The translations under genes and the position numbers were made by a program. DNA of 64,000 nucleotides, from assembly GCF_020515625.1 (NCBI RefSeq), contig NZ_JAIWPJ010000001.1:1674001-1738000 (forward strand), given 5' to 3'. A model generated the notes under the pieces. The model was given only the letters and a program-made list of their open reading frames with translations, had not been told where the DNA came from and made no database searches. The first letter of the stretch is position 1. Each line of letters starts with the position of its first letter. Shown here in pieces: positions 39,727 through 48,771 of this stretch. The stretch is from Natrinema amylolyticum. GTDB lineage: Archaea; Halobacteriota; Halobacteria; Halobacteriales; Natrialbaceae.

Positions 39727-40857
39727 TCACGTCGTGTCCAGATCGAGCCGCGAGAACGTCCACGAATCGATCGAACTCGACTCGAGCGCGAGTCCGTCCT
39801 CGAGGTCGCGGGCGAGGAGGGTCCGGGACGTCGGCCGAATCAGCGCCGACAGCGGCAGCCGCGTGTCCGGATAGAACCGGAACCGCAGCGGCGAGGGAAC
39901 CGTCTCGCCGAACGCCTCGACGTAGCTCCGGTCCGCGGACGCCTCGAGGGCCGTCGCGAGCAGGCGCTCGAGCGCTGCCGATTCCGCGTCGAGCGCCCGC
40001 GGGAGCGCGTCGACGATCCGCGCGTGATCGCCGACGGTTGAGACGACGAGCGCGGCGACCGGATCGCCGTCCCGCCGGGCGACAGAGGCCCGATACGTGT
40101 GGACGGGATTCTCGAACCGCCACCGGTAGAACGCCGCGCTCCGGTGGGTGTGAATCGCGTCGGGGATCGACCGCCGGTAGACCGCTTCGAGCACCTCCGC
40201 CGGCGGCGTTTCGTAGCGCTCGAGCTCGAGGTCCGAGTCCGAACCGACGAGCAGCCTGTCGCCGGCCCGCTGGGAGGTCGCGATGGCGTCCTCGAGCGTG
40301 TGCGCGACTGCGGCGGCCGTGCCCTCGTCGGCGGACCGCGGGTCGGTTTCGCCGTCCGCCGGCCGGTCATCGGTCCGCTTCTCGAGCGCGGTGACGGGAT
40401 TCTGGGGCCGGTAATAGGCCGGCACCGTTCCGATCTCGCGCCAGCCGTGCGCGAGGTTGCCGGGCTTCGAGTTCTCGTTGGGGAAGTTGAAGAAGAACGA
40501 CGGCGCGCCGTCGGCGTAGCGCTCGACGGCGCGTTCGTTCAGCCGGTCGAAGAGCCCACGTTGGCGGTGGTCCGGATGGACCATCGTATCGCAGGGCTGG
40601 AACGCGGTCCGGACGGTCCCGCCGATGCGCATCTCTTGGGCGAAAAATGACCGGAAGCCGACGGGCTCGCCGTCGGCCGTCGCCACCAGGATCGGAACGT
40701 GATCGACGAACGGGTTCTCGCGGAACTTCCAGCGGAACCACGCCGGGCTTCTGTCGTGTCCGAAAACCGTTTCGTACAGCGACAGGAACGCCTCTCGATC
40801 GTCGGACTCGAACGCGCGGACGGTGTATCGCGTCGCCGTTCGTGTGTGTATACTCAT
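39727..40857 (-). CDS. GNAT-family acetyltransferase, two-domain
   Basis: A 376-residue protein. The N-terminal GNAT domain has TVRAFESDDREAFLSLYETVFG, VPILVATADGEPVGFRSFF, and the acetyl-CoA loop MVHPDHRQRGLFDRL (Q/R-x-x-G-x-G/L). A second half (about 200-376) contains FYRWRFENPVHTYRASVARRDGDPVAALVVS and looks like a degenerate GNAT repeat, as in double-GNAT proteins. The acceptor is unknown. Divergent from the acyl-CoA dehydrogenase gene at 41064. A low-complexity linker (KRTDDRPADGETDPRSADEG) joins the halves. Confidence 0.82.
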   Translation of the reverse strand: MSIHTRTATRYTVRAFESDDREAFLSLYETVFGHDRSPAWFRWKFRENPFVDHVPILVATADGEPVGFRSFFAQEMRIGGTVRTAFQPCDTMVHPDHRQRGLFDRLNERAVERYADGAPSFFFNFPNENSKPGNLAHGWREIGTVPAYYRPQNPVTALEKRTDDRPADGETDPRSADEGTAAAVAHTLEDAIATSQRAGDRLLVGSDSDLELERYETPPAEVLEAVYRRSIPDAIHTHRSAAFYRWRFENPVHTYRASVARRDGDPVAALVVSTVGDHARIVDALPRALDAESAALERLLATALEASADRSYVEAFGETVPSPLRFRFYPDTRLPLSALIRPTSRTLLARDLEDGLALESSSIDSWTFSRLDLDTT

Positions 40858-41030
40858 GATCGAGGTCGTTCACGCCCGTCGGCGGGGCGACGGAGAGAGA
40901 CCCCGCTGTGCGGTCGTGACGGGTAGATATCCGCCCCGGAACGGAAAGCCGGTTGGCCTTGAATACGCCGTCCGACAGGTCGGCGAACCGGTCGCTGAGG
41001 CCGACCGTCCGTCGCTCCGTCAACGCCCGT

Positions 41031-41040
41031 TGTATTGATA
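41031..41040 (+). promoter_or_regulatory. TATA-like box for the acyl-CoA dehydrogenase gene
   Basis: TGTATTGATA lies 24-33 bases before the ATG at 41064. Confidence 0.5.
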
Positions 41041-41063
41041 TTCCCTACCATACTACTGCCGCC

Positions 41064-42199
41064 ATGATCTCGCTCAGTTCCGAACGAGAACTACTCGTCT
41101 CGTCAGTGGCCGACATCGCGGACCGGGAGTTCGCCGACCGAGCGTTCGACTGGAACGGCGAGGCGCCGTGGGAAAACGTCCGACGCCTCGCCGAACAGGG
41201 GTTCCTCGGCGTCAACTTCCCCGAGAAGTACGGCGGCGGCGGGATGACCGAACTCGACGCGATCCTCGTCATGGAGGCCGTGGGCCGCGTCTGTCCGGAT
41301 ACCGCCGAACTCCTCTACAACCAGCAACTCGTCGCACCGCGCGCGATCGAACTGTTCGGGACCGACGCGGCCAAAGAGCGGTATCTCCCTCCGGTGCTCG
41401 CCGGCGAGGACAACGTCGCGATCGGCATCTCGGAGCCGGAGGCCGGCTCTGACGTCGGCGCGATGGGGACGCACATCGAGGAAGACGGCTCCGAACTCGT
41501 ACTGAACGGCGAGAAGACGTGGGTGAGCCACGTCGAGCACTCGAGTGCGGTGCTCGTCTGGACGAAATTCCCCGAGGACTCGGCTCGGTCGTCGTCGAGT
41601 TCGACTGGGACGGCGTCGAGATCCAACAGCACTACGAGAACATGGCGGGTCACCACCAGACACATTTCGTCATGGAGGACGTGACGGTCCCCGAGGAGAA
41701 CGTCGTCACGCGCGGCTCGGACGGGTTCGAGAACCAGCTCCGGGCGCTAAACTGGGAGCGTCTGGGCAGTGCGACGCTCGCGAACGTCATCGCCAGCTGC
41801 GCGCTCGAGAAGGCCCTCGACTACGCCGCACAGCGCGAGCAGTTCGACCAGCCGATCGGGGACTTCCAGGGGATCGAGTGGAAACTCGCCGACGCCGCGA
41901 CGTCCCTCGAGGCGTCGCGAGCGCTCACCCACCGCGCGGCGATGCGGGCTCACGAGCGGGGTCGCGTCCCGGACCGTCGCGACGCGTCGATGGACAAGCT
42001 CCACTCGAGCGAGATGGTCGAGCGCGTCGTCAGCGAGGCCCTCCAGGTCCACGGTGCGAACGGCTACCAGCGGGGACACCCGCTCGAGTACCTCTATCGA
42101 CTGGCCCGCGCCCGGCGGATCGCGGCCGGAACCGACGAGATCCAGAAGAATCAGATCGCCTCGAGCCTGAAGCGAGAGGGGCTCCGAGACCTCGCCTGA
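41064..42199 (+). pseudogene. Acyl-CoA dehydrogenase with a single-base frameshift
   Basis: Two overlapping frames together make one about 378-residue acyl-CoA dehydrogenase. The first frame (to about 41580, 172 codons) has the N-terminal helical domain and GISEPEAGSDVGAM (FAD-binding). The second frame (from about 41582) has GSVVVEFDWDGVEIQQHYENMAGHHQTHFVMEDVTVPEENVV, the C-terminal helical domain REQFDQPIGDFQGIEWKLAD and GANGYQRGHPLEYLYRLARARRIAAGTDEIQKNQIA. The join is at GAGGACTCGGCTCGG; one extra G (GACTCGGGCTCG) restores the frame and reads D-S-G-S. So a 1-base loss at 41579-41587 is most likely. It is either a pseudogene or a sequencing error. Confidence 0.88.
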
Positions 42200-42236
42200 A
42201 GCGGGTCAGAAGCGTCTCGATCGATGTCGAGAGCGC

Positions 42237-43661
42237 TCACCGCCGTTCGACGACGGTTCCCTCCTCACCGACCGCGACCGTCCGGTCGCCGTCGGCGGTC
42301 GTCGAGACGGCGATGAGCGAGTCCGGCGCGCGAACGTCGACCTGATTCCACTCGGCGGCGGGCGTGCGCTCGTAGATTACGCCGTCCGCATCGCAGGCGA
42401 TCGTCTCGCCCTCGCGGCGGGCGATCCCGCAGATCGCCTCCTCGCCGACCCGTTCGGGCGTCCACGTCGATCCGCCGTAGCGGTGGACGACGCCGTCGTC
42501 CGCGCTCACCAGGCAGTCGCCCCGCCCCAGCGTCGCGAGGTTCTCGAGCGTGCCGCCGGCACCCTCGAGGCCGACCCGATCGAACGACTCCCCGCCATCG
42601 GTCGTCTCGAAGACGCTATCGTTCGTATCACAGCAGTAGCCGACCGACGGATCCGCGAGCGCGAGCGCGATCGCGCTCAGACTCGAGCCGCTTCCGGGTT
42701 TGGTCGGCTCGTCCCACGAGACCGCGCCGTCCCGGTAGCGACCGCGGAGGACGGCCCCGGAGCCGTTGATCAACAGGACCGTCTCGTCGCCGCTCTCCCC
42801 GCCGACGGCGACCCCGAGCCAGTTGTCGGTGATGTCCGCAGGGGCCGTGTAATCCGTGTGGAGCCCCGTCTCGGCCTCGATTCGTCCCACCGAACCGCTG
42901 TCGCCCGCGACCCAGACCGCGTCGCCGCCGTCGGTCGCGTCGACGCCGGCGAGTTCGTCGCCCTCGGCGGCCGGCCCGTCCTCGAGAACGATCGACCACG
43001 CGTCGGGTTCGGCCCCGTTGGCGGGCGCTCCCGCGAGAACCAGCCCGTTCTCGCCCACCGCGTAGACCGCGCCGGCCGCGGTCACGCAGACGTCCCGGAG
43101 CGTCGCCTCGGTGGGGACGTCGACGAGCCGCCAGTCGCGGCCGCGCTCGTCCTCGCCCGCTTCGTCGATCTCGTCCGCCTCGTCTGCCGGGCTCTCGGTA
43201 CGGGCACCGGGTTCGGTATCGCGGCCCCGGTCGCTCCGGGAGACGTCACTGCCCGCCGGAGCGGCGTCAGTCTCGGCCCGATCCTCGGTCTCGGCCCGCT
43301 CGAGCGGCGCGTCCGTCGCACCGGTACTCCGTTCGCCGGTCGCGACGGCGCGCTCTCGATCGGCCGCCGCTGCGTCGTCTTCATCCTCGACGGCCGTATC
43401 GCGCTCCCTCTCGGCGGCCGTACCGCCTTCCTCAGTAGCCGCGTCGCCGTCGTCTCGGCCCACCGACGGCCGCCACAGATACAGCGCGATCGGCGGCACG
43501 ACATAGGAGGCCAGCGCGAGGGCGATGAACCCGCGGTGGAAGACCGATAGCGTCCCGAACGCGGTCAGACCGGCCGTCGCGACCGCGTGGATCCACGTCT
43601 TCGTATAGCTGCGAAAGAACGAGACGAAGCCGTCGCGAGAACGCGTCTCCTGAGTCGCCAT
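42237..43661 (-). CDS. Membrane-anchored beta-propeller-like repeat protein
   Basis: A 474-residue protein. Two helices near the N-terminus (FFRSYTKTWIHAVATAGLTAFGTL, GFIALALASYVVPPIALYLW) anchor it. An acidic low-complexity linker of about 130 residues follows, then a C-terminal repeat domain of about 290 residues. Blocks such as AAGAVYAVGENGLVLAG, DAVWVAGDSGSVGRIEAE, SDETVLLINGSGAVLRG, DSVFETTDGGESFDRVGL and DRTVAVGEEGTVVER have the G-x-x-G-x-V-x-x-S-x-D-G-G pattern of BNR/YCF48-like propeller blades. There is no enzyme motif. Probably a surface-facing or cytoplasmic scaffold; function unknown. Confidence 0.7.
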   Translation of the reverse strand: MATQETRSRDGFVSFFRSYTKTWIHAVATAGLTAFGTLSVFHRGFIALALASYVVPPIALYLWRPSVGRDDGDAATEEGGTAAERERDTAVEDEDDAAAADRERAVATGERSTGATDAPLERAETEDRAETDAAPAGSDVSRSDRGRDTEPGARTESPADEADEIDEAGEDERGRDWRLVDVPTEATLRDVCVTAAGAVYAVGENGLVLAGAPANGAEPDAWSIVLEDGPAAEGDELAGVDATDGGDAVWVAGDSGSVGRIEAETGLHTDYTAPADITDNWLGVAVGGESGDETVLLINGSGAVLRGRYRDGAVSWDEPTKPGSGSSLSAIALALADPSVGYCCDTNDSVFETTDGGESFDRVGLEGAGGTLENLATLGRGDCLVSADDGVVHRYGGSTWTPERVGEEAICGIARREGETIACDADGVIYERTPAAEWNQVDVRAPDSLIAVSTTADGDRTVAVGEEGTVVERR

Positions 43662-43746
43662 TGGCGTGGCTAGTCGAGTGCTACCGGACTGGCGAGCAAA
43701 AACGTACTGCAGGCACGTCCGGTCCGGACGAGCGGGAGTAGGTGCG

Positions 43747-44412
43747 TCAGAACCCGTGTCGCTCGTCGATCAGCACGAGCTGGGTGCGGTCGTCGACCCG
43801 TTCGTGCTCGAGGGAGACGAGTTTCCCGACGACGCTCCCCTGTCCGTACACCTCCTCGGCGCGGGCGTCCTCGAGCGGATAGGCGTACTCGCGGACCCGC
43901 TCGACGGCGGTTTCCCAATCGTCGACGATCTTGTTCGTGCTGCCGACCAGCACGAGTGACGCCGCACCGAACGCCCACGCGCCGACGGCGTTGCCGAGCG
44001 CGTTGGCCCCGACGAGTTCGCCGCTCTCGGCGATCGCGTTGACGCTGTCGACGAAGACGTCGGCGGTGACCGCCTCGCGTCGCGCTCGAAACCGCTCCTC
44101 GTCGTCGTCGATCTCCTGAACCCTGTTTCCGAGGTAATCGAACCCGTCTTCGGCCGCGAGGTCGTCGGTGAAGCCGATCTCCTCGAGCGTCGTCGAGTGG
44201 CCGTCCATCACCTCGGCCCCGTCGGGGAGCTGCTCGCGGAGGTGTTCGCGCGCGGCCGCGCCGTCGTCGAAGACGTAGACCTCGATCCCCCGGTCTTCGA
44301 CGTTCGAGACGGTGTCCTCGATCGTCTCTTCGTCCGGCTCCCGATCGAAGCGGGCTTCGTCGATCTCGAGGGCGTCCGCGAAGTCGTCTTTCGTGTAATA
44401 GTCGTCGCTCAT
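43747..44412 (-). CDS. LUD-domain protein (LutC/YkgG-like)
   Basis: A 221-residue protein of the LUD (lactate utilisation) family. It reads DGAAAREHLREQLPDGAEVMDGHSTTLEEIGFTDDLA, then DVFVDSVNAIAESGELVGANALGNAVGAWAFGAASLVLVGSTNKIVDDWETAVERVREYAYPLEDAR, with the family's conserved E-T-G-x-(L/I) region changed to ESGELV. LutC-type proteins join LutA/LutB in lactate oxidation, but no lutA or lutB gene is nearby, so this is a stand-alone member. The start is ATG 44412 (MSDDYYTKDDFAD). Confidence 0.82.
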   Translation of the reverse strand: MSDDYYTKDDFADALEIDEARFDREPDEETIEDTVSNVEDRGIEVYVFDDGAAAREHLREQLPDGAEVMDGHSTTLEEIGFTDDLAAEDGFDYLGNRVQEIDDDEERFRARREAVTADVFVDSVNAIAESGELVGANALGNAVGAWAFGAASLVLVGSTNKIVDDWETAVERVREYAYPLEDARAEEVYGQGSVVGKLVSLEHERVDDRTQLVLIDERHGF

Positions 44413-44578
44413 CGCGGTAGCCGTGCTTTGCCGTCGCACAGGATCAACCTCGGGCAAGCGAATACCGGCCGACGGGGTCGCGGTCGCTATCGATCCGGCC
44501 GGTCCGGGGCCGCTCGAGGCCGCGGCGCGTACGGCGCTCGCGACGGGCCGGCCGGTCCGGCCGGTTCGATCGGTCCGG

Positions 44579-44875
44579 TTACCCGTTGCGAGGACGGGTG
44601 GCGAGCGACACCGTGAGGACGCCGTTGTTGTAGACCGCCTCGCGATCCTCGCCGAAGACGAGATCCGAGGAGAGCGGTGTGACGGTCCGCTCGACGACGT
44701 CATCGCCTCGATCGACGGCGATTCGGAGGCGACGCGAGCCGGCTTCGATCGTCACGTCATCGATACCCGCGGGGGCGACGTCGACGGCGGCTCGGAACCG
44801 GTCGGCCGCCCCCTCGTAGACGAACTGCGTCGGAAAGGGAAACGACGCCGCGTCGGACGACGAACTGGAGGACAT
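44579..44875 (-). CDS. Small Hsp20/alpha-crystallin-like protein
   Basis: A 98-residue protein with the core of an alpha-crystallin domain: FRAAVDVAPAGIDDVTIEAGSRRLRIAVDRGDDVVERTVTPLSSDL, then the conserved end AVYNNGVLTVSLATR, which matches A-x-(Y/F)-x-N-G-V-L-x-(V/I). The N-terminal arm is very short and Ser-rich, and there is no C-terminal I-x-I tail, so large oligomers are less likely than for normal small heat-shock proteins. Its start is ATG 44875. Confidence 0.65.
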   Translation of the reverse strand: MSSSSSSDAASFPFPTQFVYEGAADRFRAAVDVAPAGIDDVTIEAGSRRLRIAVDRGDDVVERTVTPLSSDLVFGEDREAVYNNGVLTVSLATRPRNG

Positions 44876-45096
44876 GAGACGACGTTCCGACGACGGACGG
44901 AAGCCTTCCGGGGTGGACAGATGTCCGTTTGATATGCCTGCACATCGCATCCCGACGGCCGGTCGATCCGGTACCGACTCGTCTCCGATCGGGGACGGTC
45001 TCGAACGACCACCCGTCTCTTGGGAGCCGTCGCGATCGACCGAAGATTCGTCCGATAGTCCCGCACTGATTTCAGAATCCATATATTGAAGCAATA

Positions 45097-45106
45097 GTGA
45101 TATACA
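45097..45106 (+). promoter_or_regulatory. TATA-like box
   Basis: GTGATATACA lies 23-32 bases before the ATG at 45129. Confidence 0.55.
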
Positions 45107-45128
45107 CGGCCGATAGAAATCAACGACT

Positions 45129-45869
45129 ATGGCAGCTAAACTTAGCATCGAACAGGCACTCAGTTACGGATTCGATCGAATCACGACGCGCGGCGGCGCG
45201 ATCCTCCTCGCCGTGTACGTCCTATTCCAACTCGTGACGCAGGTGAGCGTTCAATCGCTCTTCTCGAGTCTCTTGACCGAATTCGTCTCCGCGGAGGAGG
45301 TCGCACGGACGTATCCGCTCGCCGTCGACCTTCCGATCGCCGTCAGCGGCGGACTGACCGCCCTCCTCGTGCTCGTCGGCATCGTGCTCGGCGTCGTGAC
45401 GATACGGGCGTTGTATTCGGACATCGACGACGTTCCGTCGGCCGACCATACTCGCCGACTCGTCCGAACGGTCGGCGTGCTGATCGTCGTCTCGATCGTC
45501 ACCTTCGTCGCGGTACTGATCGGATCCGTCTTCTTCCTCATCCCCGGGATCTTCCTTGCGGTCAGCCTGGTATTCGCCACCATCGTCGTCGCTATCGAGG
45601 ACGCCGGCATCATCGAGTCACTCGAGCGGAGTTGGGAACTCGCGTCCGGGAATCGGATTCAACTGCTCGTCCTCGGCGTGATCATCGGCGTCGTCGGCGG
45701 TCTGACTGGCTTCGTCTTCGGCATCGTCGGCGTGTTCGCTCCCGTCGTCGGCGATCTGGCGACCACGATCACGTCCGGCGTTCTCTCCCTGTTCGGTGCC
45801 GCCGTTCTCGTCGGCGCGTACCGACAACTCGCCGGCGAGCGGGAACCGGTCAGTACGTCCGAGTGGTAA
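45129..45869 (+). CDS. Multi-pass haloarchaeal membrane protein
   Basis: A 246-residue protein with about six helices (18-42, 70-92, 110-135, 145-165, 172-205, 210-235). It has the recurring motif FLIPGIFLAVSLVFATIVVAIEDAGIIESLERSWELASGNR, seen in a large group of prokaryotic membrane proteins related to the membrane part of glycerophosphodiester phosphodiesterases. In haloarchaea such proteins are numerous and unnamed. The last eight codons have a near-copy directly downstream. No function is assigned. Confidence 0.72.
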   Translation: MAAKLSIEQALSYGFDRITTRGGAILLAVYVLFQLVTQVSVQSLFSSLLTEFVSAEEVARTYPLAVDLPIAVSGGLTALLVLVGIVLGVVTIRALYSDIDDVPSADHTRRLVRTVGVLIVVSIVTFVAVLIGSVFFLIPGIFLAVSLVFATIVVAIEDAGIIESLERSWELASGNRIQLLVLGVIIGVVGGLTGFVFGIVGVFAPVVGDLATTITSGVLSLFGAAVLVGAYRQLAGEREPVSTSEW

Positions 45870-45899
45870 AACGAGAGCCGGTCGGTACGTCCGAGTGGT
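45846..45899 (+). repeat. Near-identical 22-base tandem copies at a gene end
   Basis: The 22-base segment CCGGTCAGTACGTCCGAGTG plus GT (45846-45867) recurs with one change at 45878-45899, 32 bases later. The first copy codes for the last residues of the membrane protein (PVSTSEW and stop); the second would code for PVGTSEW in another frame. It is a local duplication of the gene's 3' end. Confidence 0.8.
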
Positions 45900-45971
45900 G
45901 AGGACAGTCCGACCGATACGATCACGGCCAGTGACCGAGCCGGCATCTCCGTCGCACTCCCGCAAAACTCC

Positions 45972-47561
45972 TCAGAGATAGCCGAGATCCGCCAACCGCT
46001 CTTTCGTCCCCTCGCGCATTTCGACCTCGCCCGACGCGCCCGCCTCGGCGAGCGGGTCGAAGCGCTTCTCGAGTCGCCGCCGTAACGCCCGGACCCGCTC
46101 GGGGTTCTCGTCGCTGATATCGGTGTGCTCGAGCGGATCAGTCCGGACGCGGTGGAGCCGCTCGAAGCCGTCGTCGCCGCGAACGTACTTGTGCTCGGTC
46201 GTGCGGACCGCCCGCAGCCGGCGGTCGAATTCGCGGACCCGATCCGGAATCTCGCCGAACCGGGCCTCGAGCCGTTCGATCGAGGGCTGGGGCGCGACGT
46301 ACTCGGCGAAGACGGCGTCGCGGGGGTCGGCGGTCGACTGGGGATGGAGCGAGCGGCTCGACCACTGCTGGCGTAGCTCGGGGTCGTCGATCCCGGCCGT
46401 CTCGAGCAGCGTGGCGGGAAGGTCGAGCAGTTGTACGAGGTCGTGGCGTCGCTCGCCGCCGGTGAAGGGACCGCCGTGACAGACCAGCGGGACGTTGAGC
46501 AGCGTGTCGTAGAGGTTGTACTGGTGGCCGAAAAAGCCGTGTTCGCCGATGTGCTCGCCGTGGTCGCCACAGACGACGAACAGGGTGTCCTCCCACTCGC
46601 CTGCGTCCTCGAGGGCGTCTCGGAGCTGACCGACCTGCTGGTCGACGTAGGCGAGTTCGGCGCGGTAGAGCCCCCGGAGCAGGGCGAACTCGTGATCGGA
46701 GATCTCGTAGTCGTCACAGTCGTAGGCGCGGGGGTCCTGCCTGATCGCGGTCGCCTCCTCGTAGCTGGCTCCCTCCGGGAGGAACCGTTCGGCGTACTCT
46801 CTCGGCGGATCGTACCGGACGTGGGGCTCGATGAAGTTACAGAACAGGAAGAATGGCCGGTCGTCGTCCCGGTCCGCGAGCCAGTCGGCGATCCAGTCCG
46901 TCGACCGATCGGAGCCGTCGTCGCCGGTCGGCTGTAGCAGTTCGCTGTAGAGGATGTTGGCGGCATTGACGAACGGGTTTCCGTCCAAAATCCGGTTCCG
47001 GGTTGCGGTGAGTTTCTCCCGGAGGTCTTCGCCGCGGACGACCGCGCCCATGTCGGCGTCGGACTGGATGTACTGCCACCCCTTGCGGAGGTCCTCGAAG
47101 CCGCGGTCGAAGCCGAACTCCTCGGTGATCCAGGTGTTGTTCGAGACGCCGATCGTCTCGAACCCCGCGTCGGCGAAGGCCTCGGGCACAGTCCGGAGAT
47201 CGTCATCGAGATAGGTGTGGCCGCCGTGCGTGCCGTGTTCGGAGGGATAGGTGCCGGTGAAAAACGACGCGTGAGAGGGGAGCGTCCAGGGCGCGGTCGC
47301 GAACGCGTTCTCGAAGGCGACGCCCTCTTCGGCGAGGCGCGTCAGGGTCGGCGTCGGGTGGGCTCCGACGGAATCGCCGCTCGAGCCGGGTCGATCTCCC
47401 GGAGCCGATTGGATTCCGACGGGGTCGGCCGTCGGTGCGTTTCGATCGACCGGAAACGACTGCATCCCGACGCTCTTCGCCCGAGCCGTATCGAGAACCA
47501 CGAGAACGACGTTCCGCACAGTACAATGTGACTCGTCGTCACGTCCGTTCGAGTCCGACAT
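45972..47561 (-). CDS. Sulfatase/alkaline-phosphatase-superfamily hydrolase with Thr nucleophile
   Basis: A 529-residue sulfatase-fold enzyme. The first metal Asp is in NVVLVVLDTARAK (D24). The nucleophile motif, C/S-x-P-S-R in true sulfatases, reads T93-L-P-S-H in FATAPWTLPSHASFFTG, so the residue converted to formylglycine is Thr; this is as in Thr-based phosphoglycerol transferases and phosphonate hydrolases. CGDHGEHIGEHGFFGH supplies later metal ligands. An insertion of about 35 residues (about 33-68) follows D24. The C-terminal part ends in MREGTKERLADLGYL. So it is a hydrolase or transferase of sulfate/phosphate esters, but not a standard Cys sulfatase. Confidence 0.88.
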   Translation of the reverse strand: MSDSNGRDDESHCTVRNVVLVVLDTARAKSVGMQSFPVDRNAPTADPVGIQSAPGDRPGSSGDSVGAHPTPTLTRLAEEGVAFENAFATAPWTLPSHASFFTGTYPSEHGTHGGHTYLDDDLRTVPEAFADAGFETIGVSNNTWITEEFGFDRGFEDLRKGWQYIQSDADMGAVVRGEDLREKLTATRNRILDGNPFVNAANILYSELLQPTGDDGSDRSTDWIADWLADRDDDRPFFLFCNFIEPHVRYDPPREYAERFLPEGASYEEATAIRQDPRAYDCDDYEISDHEFALLRGLYRAELAYVDQQVGQLRDALEDAGEWEDTLFVVCGDHGEHIGEHGFFGHQYNLYDTLLNVPLVCHGGPFTGGERRHDLVQLLDLPATLLETAGIDDPELRQQWSSRSLHPQSTADPRDAVFAEYVAPQPSIERLEARFGEIPDRVREFDRRLRAVRTTEHKYVRGDDGFERLHRVRTDPLEHTDISDENPERVRALRRRLEKRFDPLAEAGASGEVEMREGTKERLADLGYL

Positions 47562-47862
47562 GGATACGCTACTTCCACGGCAGGCAGGGAAGGTCACCCG
47601 CCTGGAGTATGCAGGGCGACGATATCGATTACTGGCTGATTTCCGGTCGGATACGTCCGAGTACGGTAATATCCGATATCGAACCCAGAGCTACGGTGGC
47701 CCGGCCCCGATGGAATCGGGTAGTCATCTGCCGGTCTCCCTTTCATCCGGCCGGACGGCGTAGGATCCACGAGCGGACGCTGGTGGCCCGACCGATGCGT
47801 GAGCACGGCTCGCGACCGCCGTCGACGGACGGCCACCGGCACCGTCGCTCGGAGATCTTCCG
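47562..47862. other. 301-base intergenic region, nothing recognised
   Basis: This lies between the divergent sulfatase-fold gene and the acidic protein gene. An open frame at 47610-47866 encodes a basic peptide that does not look haloarchaeal, so it is left out. No clear TATA box, hairpin or repeat stands out. Confidence 0.5.
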
Positions 47863-48657
47863 ATGACTGCACATCACGATGACGACGCGACGACGGACGT
47901 CTCGATGGACGACTTCACTGACCTCGAGGATCTCGAGGATCTCGAGGAGCTAGACGAACCGGCCGGCCGACTCGCTTCGGCGGCGTCGGATGCGGCCGCG
48001 AGCGGGACCCTGCCGCTGGTCGGCGGCGGACTCCTGGTAGCGGCCGCGATCCGCTCGCTGGTCGACGACCGGCAGCGGGCGATCCCGCTCGGAATCGCCG
48101 GCAGCGGGCTGGTCGGATTCGGGCTTCAAAAGCGCCGCGAGAGCGGCGAGTCCGGGACGGAGAGCGGCGTTCCGGAGGTCGAGGGCGGCACCGAGGGGAA
48201 GGACACGTCCGACCAGGCCAGTGCCGCCGCCGAGCGCGTCGATTCCGGCCGCGAATCCGAGATCGACTCCGACGGCGAGATTTCGGACGACCGGGGGATC
48301 GATGACGCGGACGAGTCCGGCTCGCAGATCGAGTTCACCGACGAGCCGGACGGCGACAAAGATCAGTCCAGACCGGATCTCGGAGACGAGGAAGCGGAAC
48401 CCAGACGCGAGACCGACACTGACGACGTGGCGGTCGACGTCTCTAACTCGGCGATGGCAGACGAGACCAGCGAGGCGACGGGGCCGGACCCGACGCAGGC
48501 CCAGCCGACCCAGACCGCGGACACGGAACCGGAGGCGAGTCCCGCGGAGGACGCCTCCGAGATGAAGGTCGAGCCGCCGGACGAGGACGAGTCCGAATCG
48601 GAGACGGACGAGGAAGACGCCGCGGCGGACGACGATTCGGCGGCGGACGATCGGTGA
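47863..48657 (+). CDS. Acidic repeat-rich protein with one or two membrane segments
   Basis: A 264-residue protein. Residues 20-30 hold a short acidic repeat (DLEDLEDLEELDE). Two hydrophobic segments (SGTLPLVGGGLLVAAAIRSLV and AIPLGIAGSGLVGFGL) sit at about 46-90. Everything after residue 95 is Glu/Asp/Ser-rich low-complexity sequence with no folded domain. It may be a membrane-anchored acidic tail protein; such proteins are common in haloarchaea. No function is proposed. Confidence 0.6.
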   Translation: MTAHHDDDATTDVSMDDFTDLEDLEDLEELDEPAGRLASAASDAAASGTLPLVGGGLLVAAAIRSLVDDRQRAIPLGIAGSGLVGFGLQKRRESGESGTESGVPEVEGGTEGKDTSDQASAAAERVDSGRESEIDSDGEISDDRGIDDADESGSQIEFTDEPDGDKDQSRPDLGDEEAEPRRETDTDDVAVDVSNSAMADETSEATGPDPTQAQPTQTADTEPEASPAEDASEMKVEPPDEDESESETDEEDAAADDDSAADDR

Positions 48658-48771
48658 ACGCCCCGTTCCGTCGCCGCGATCGTCTCTCCGGCGCGGCTCC
48701 CCAGGCCGTTCTCGAGTGCCGCCCGCGGCCGGTGACGGCTCGGCTCGGAACGGCTGCGAGCGGGGCCGCTC

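Noticed and set aside
47610-47866. An 85-codon plus-strand frame starting MQGDDIDYWLISGRIRP
   Set aside because: The rest is basic and Pro-rich, unlike haloarchaeal proteins, and it has no promoter or binding site.
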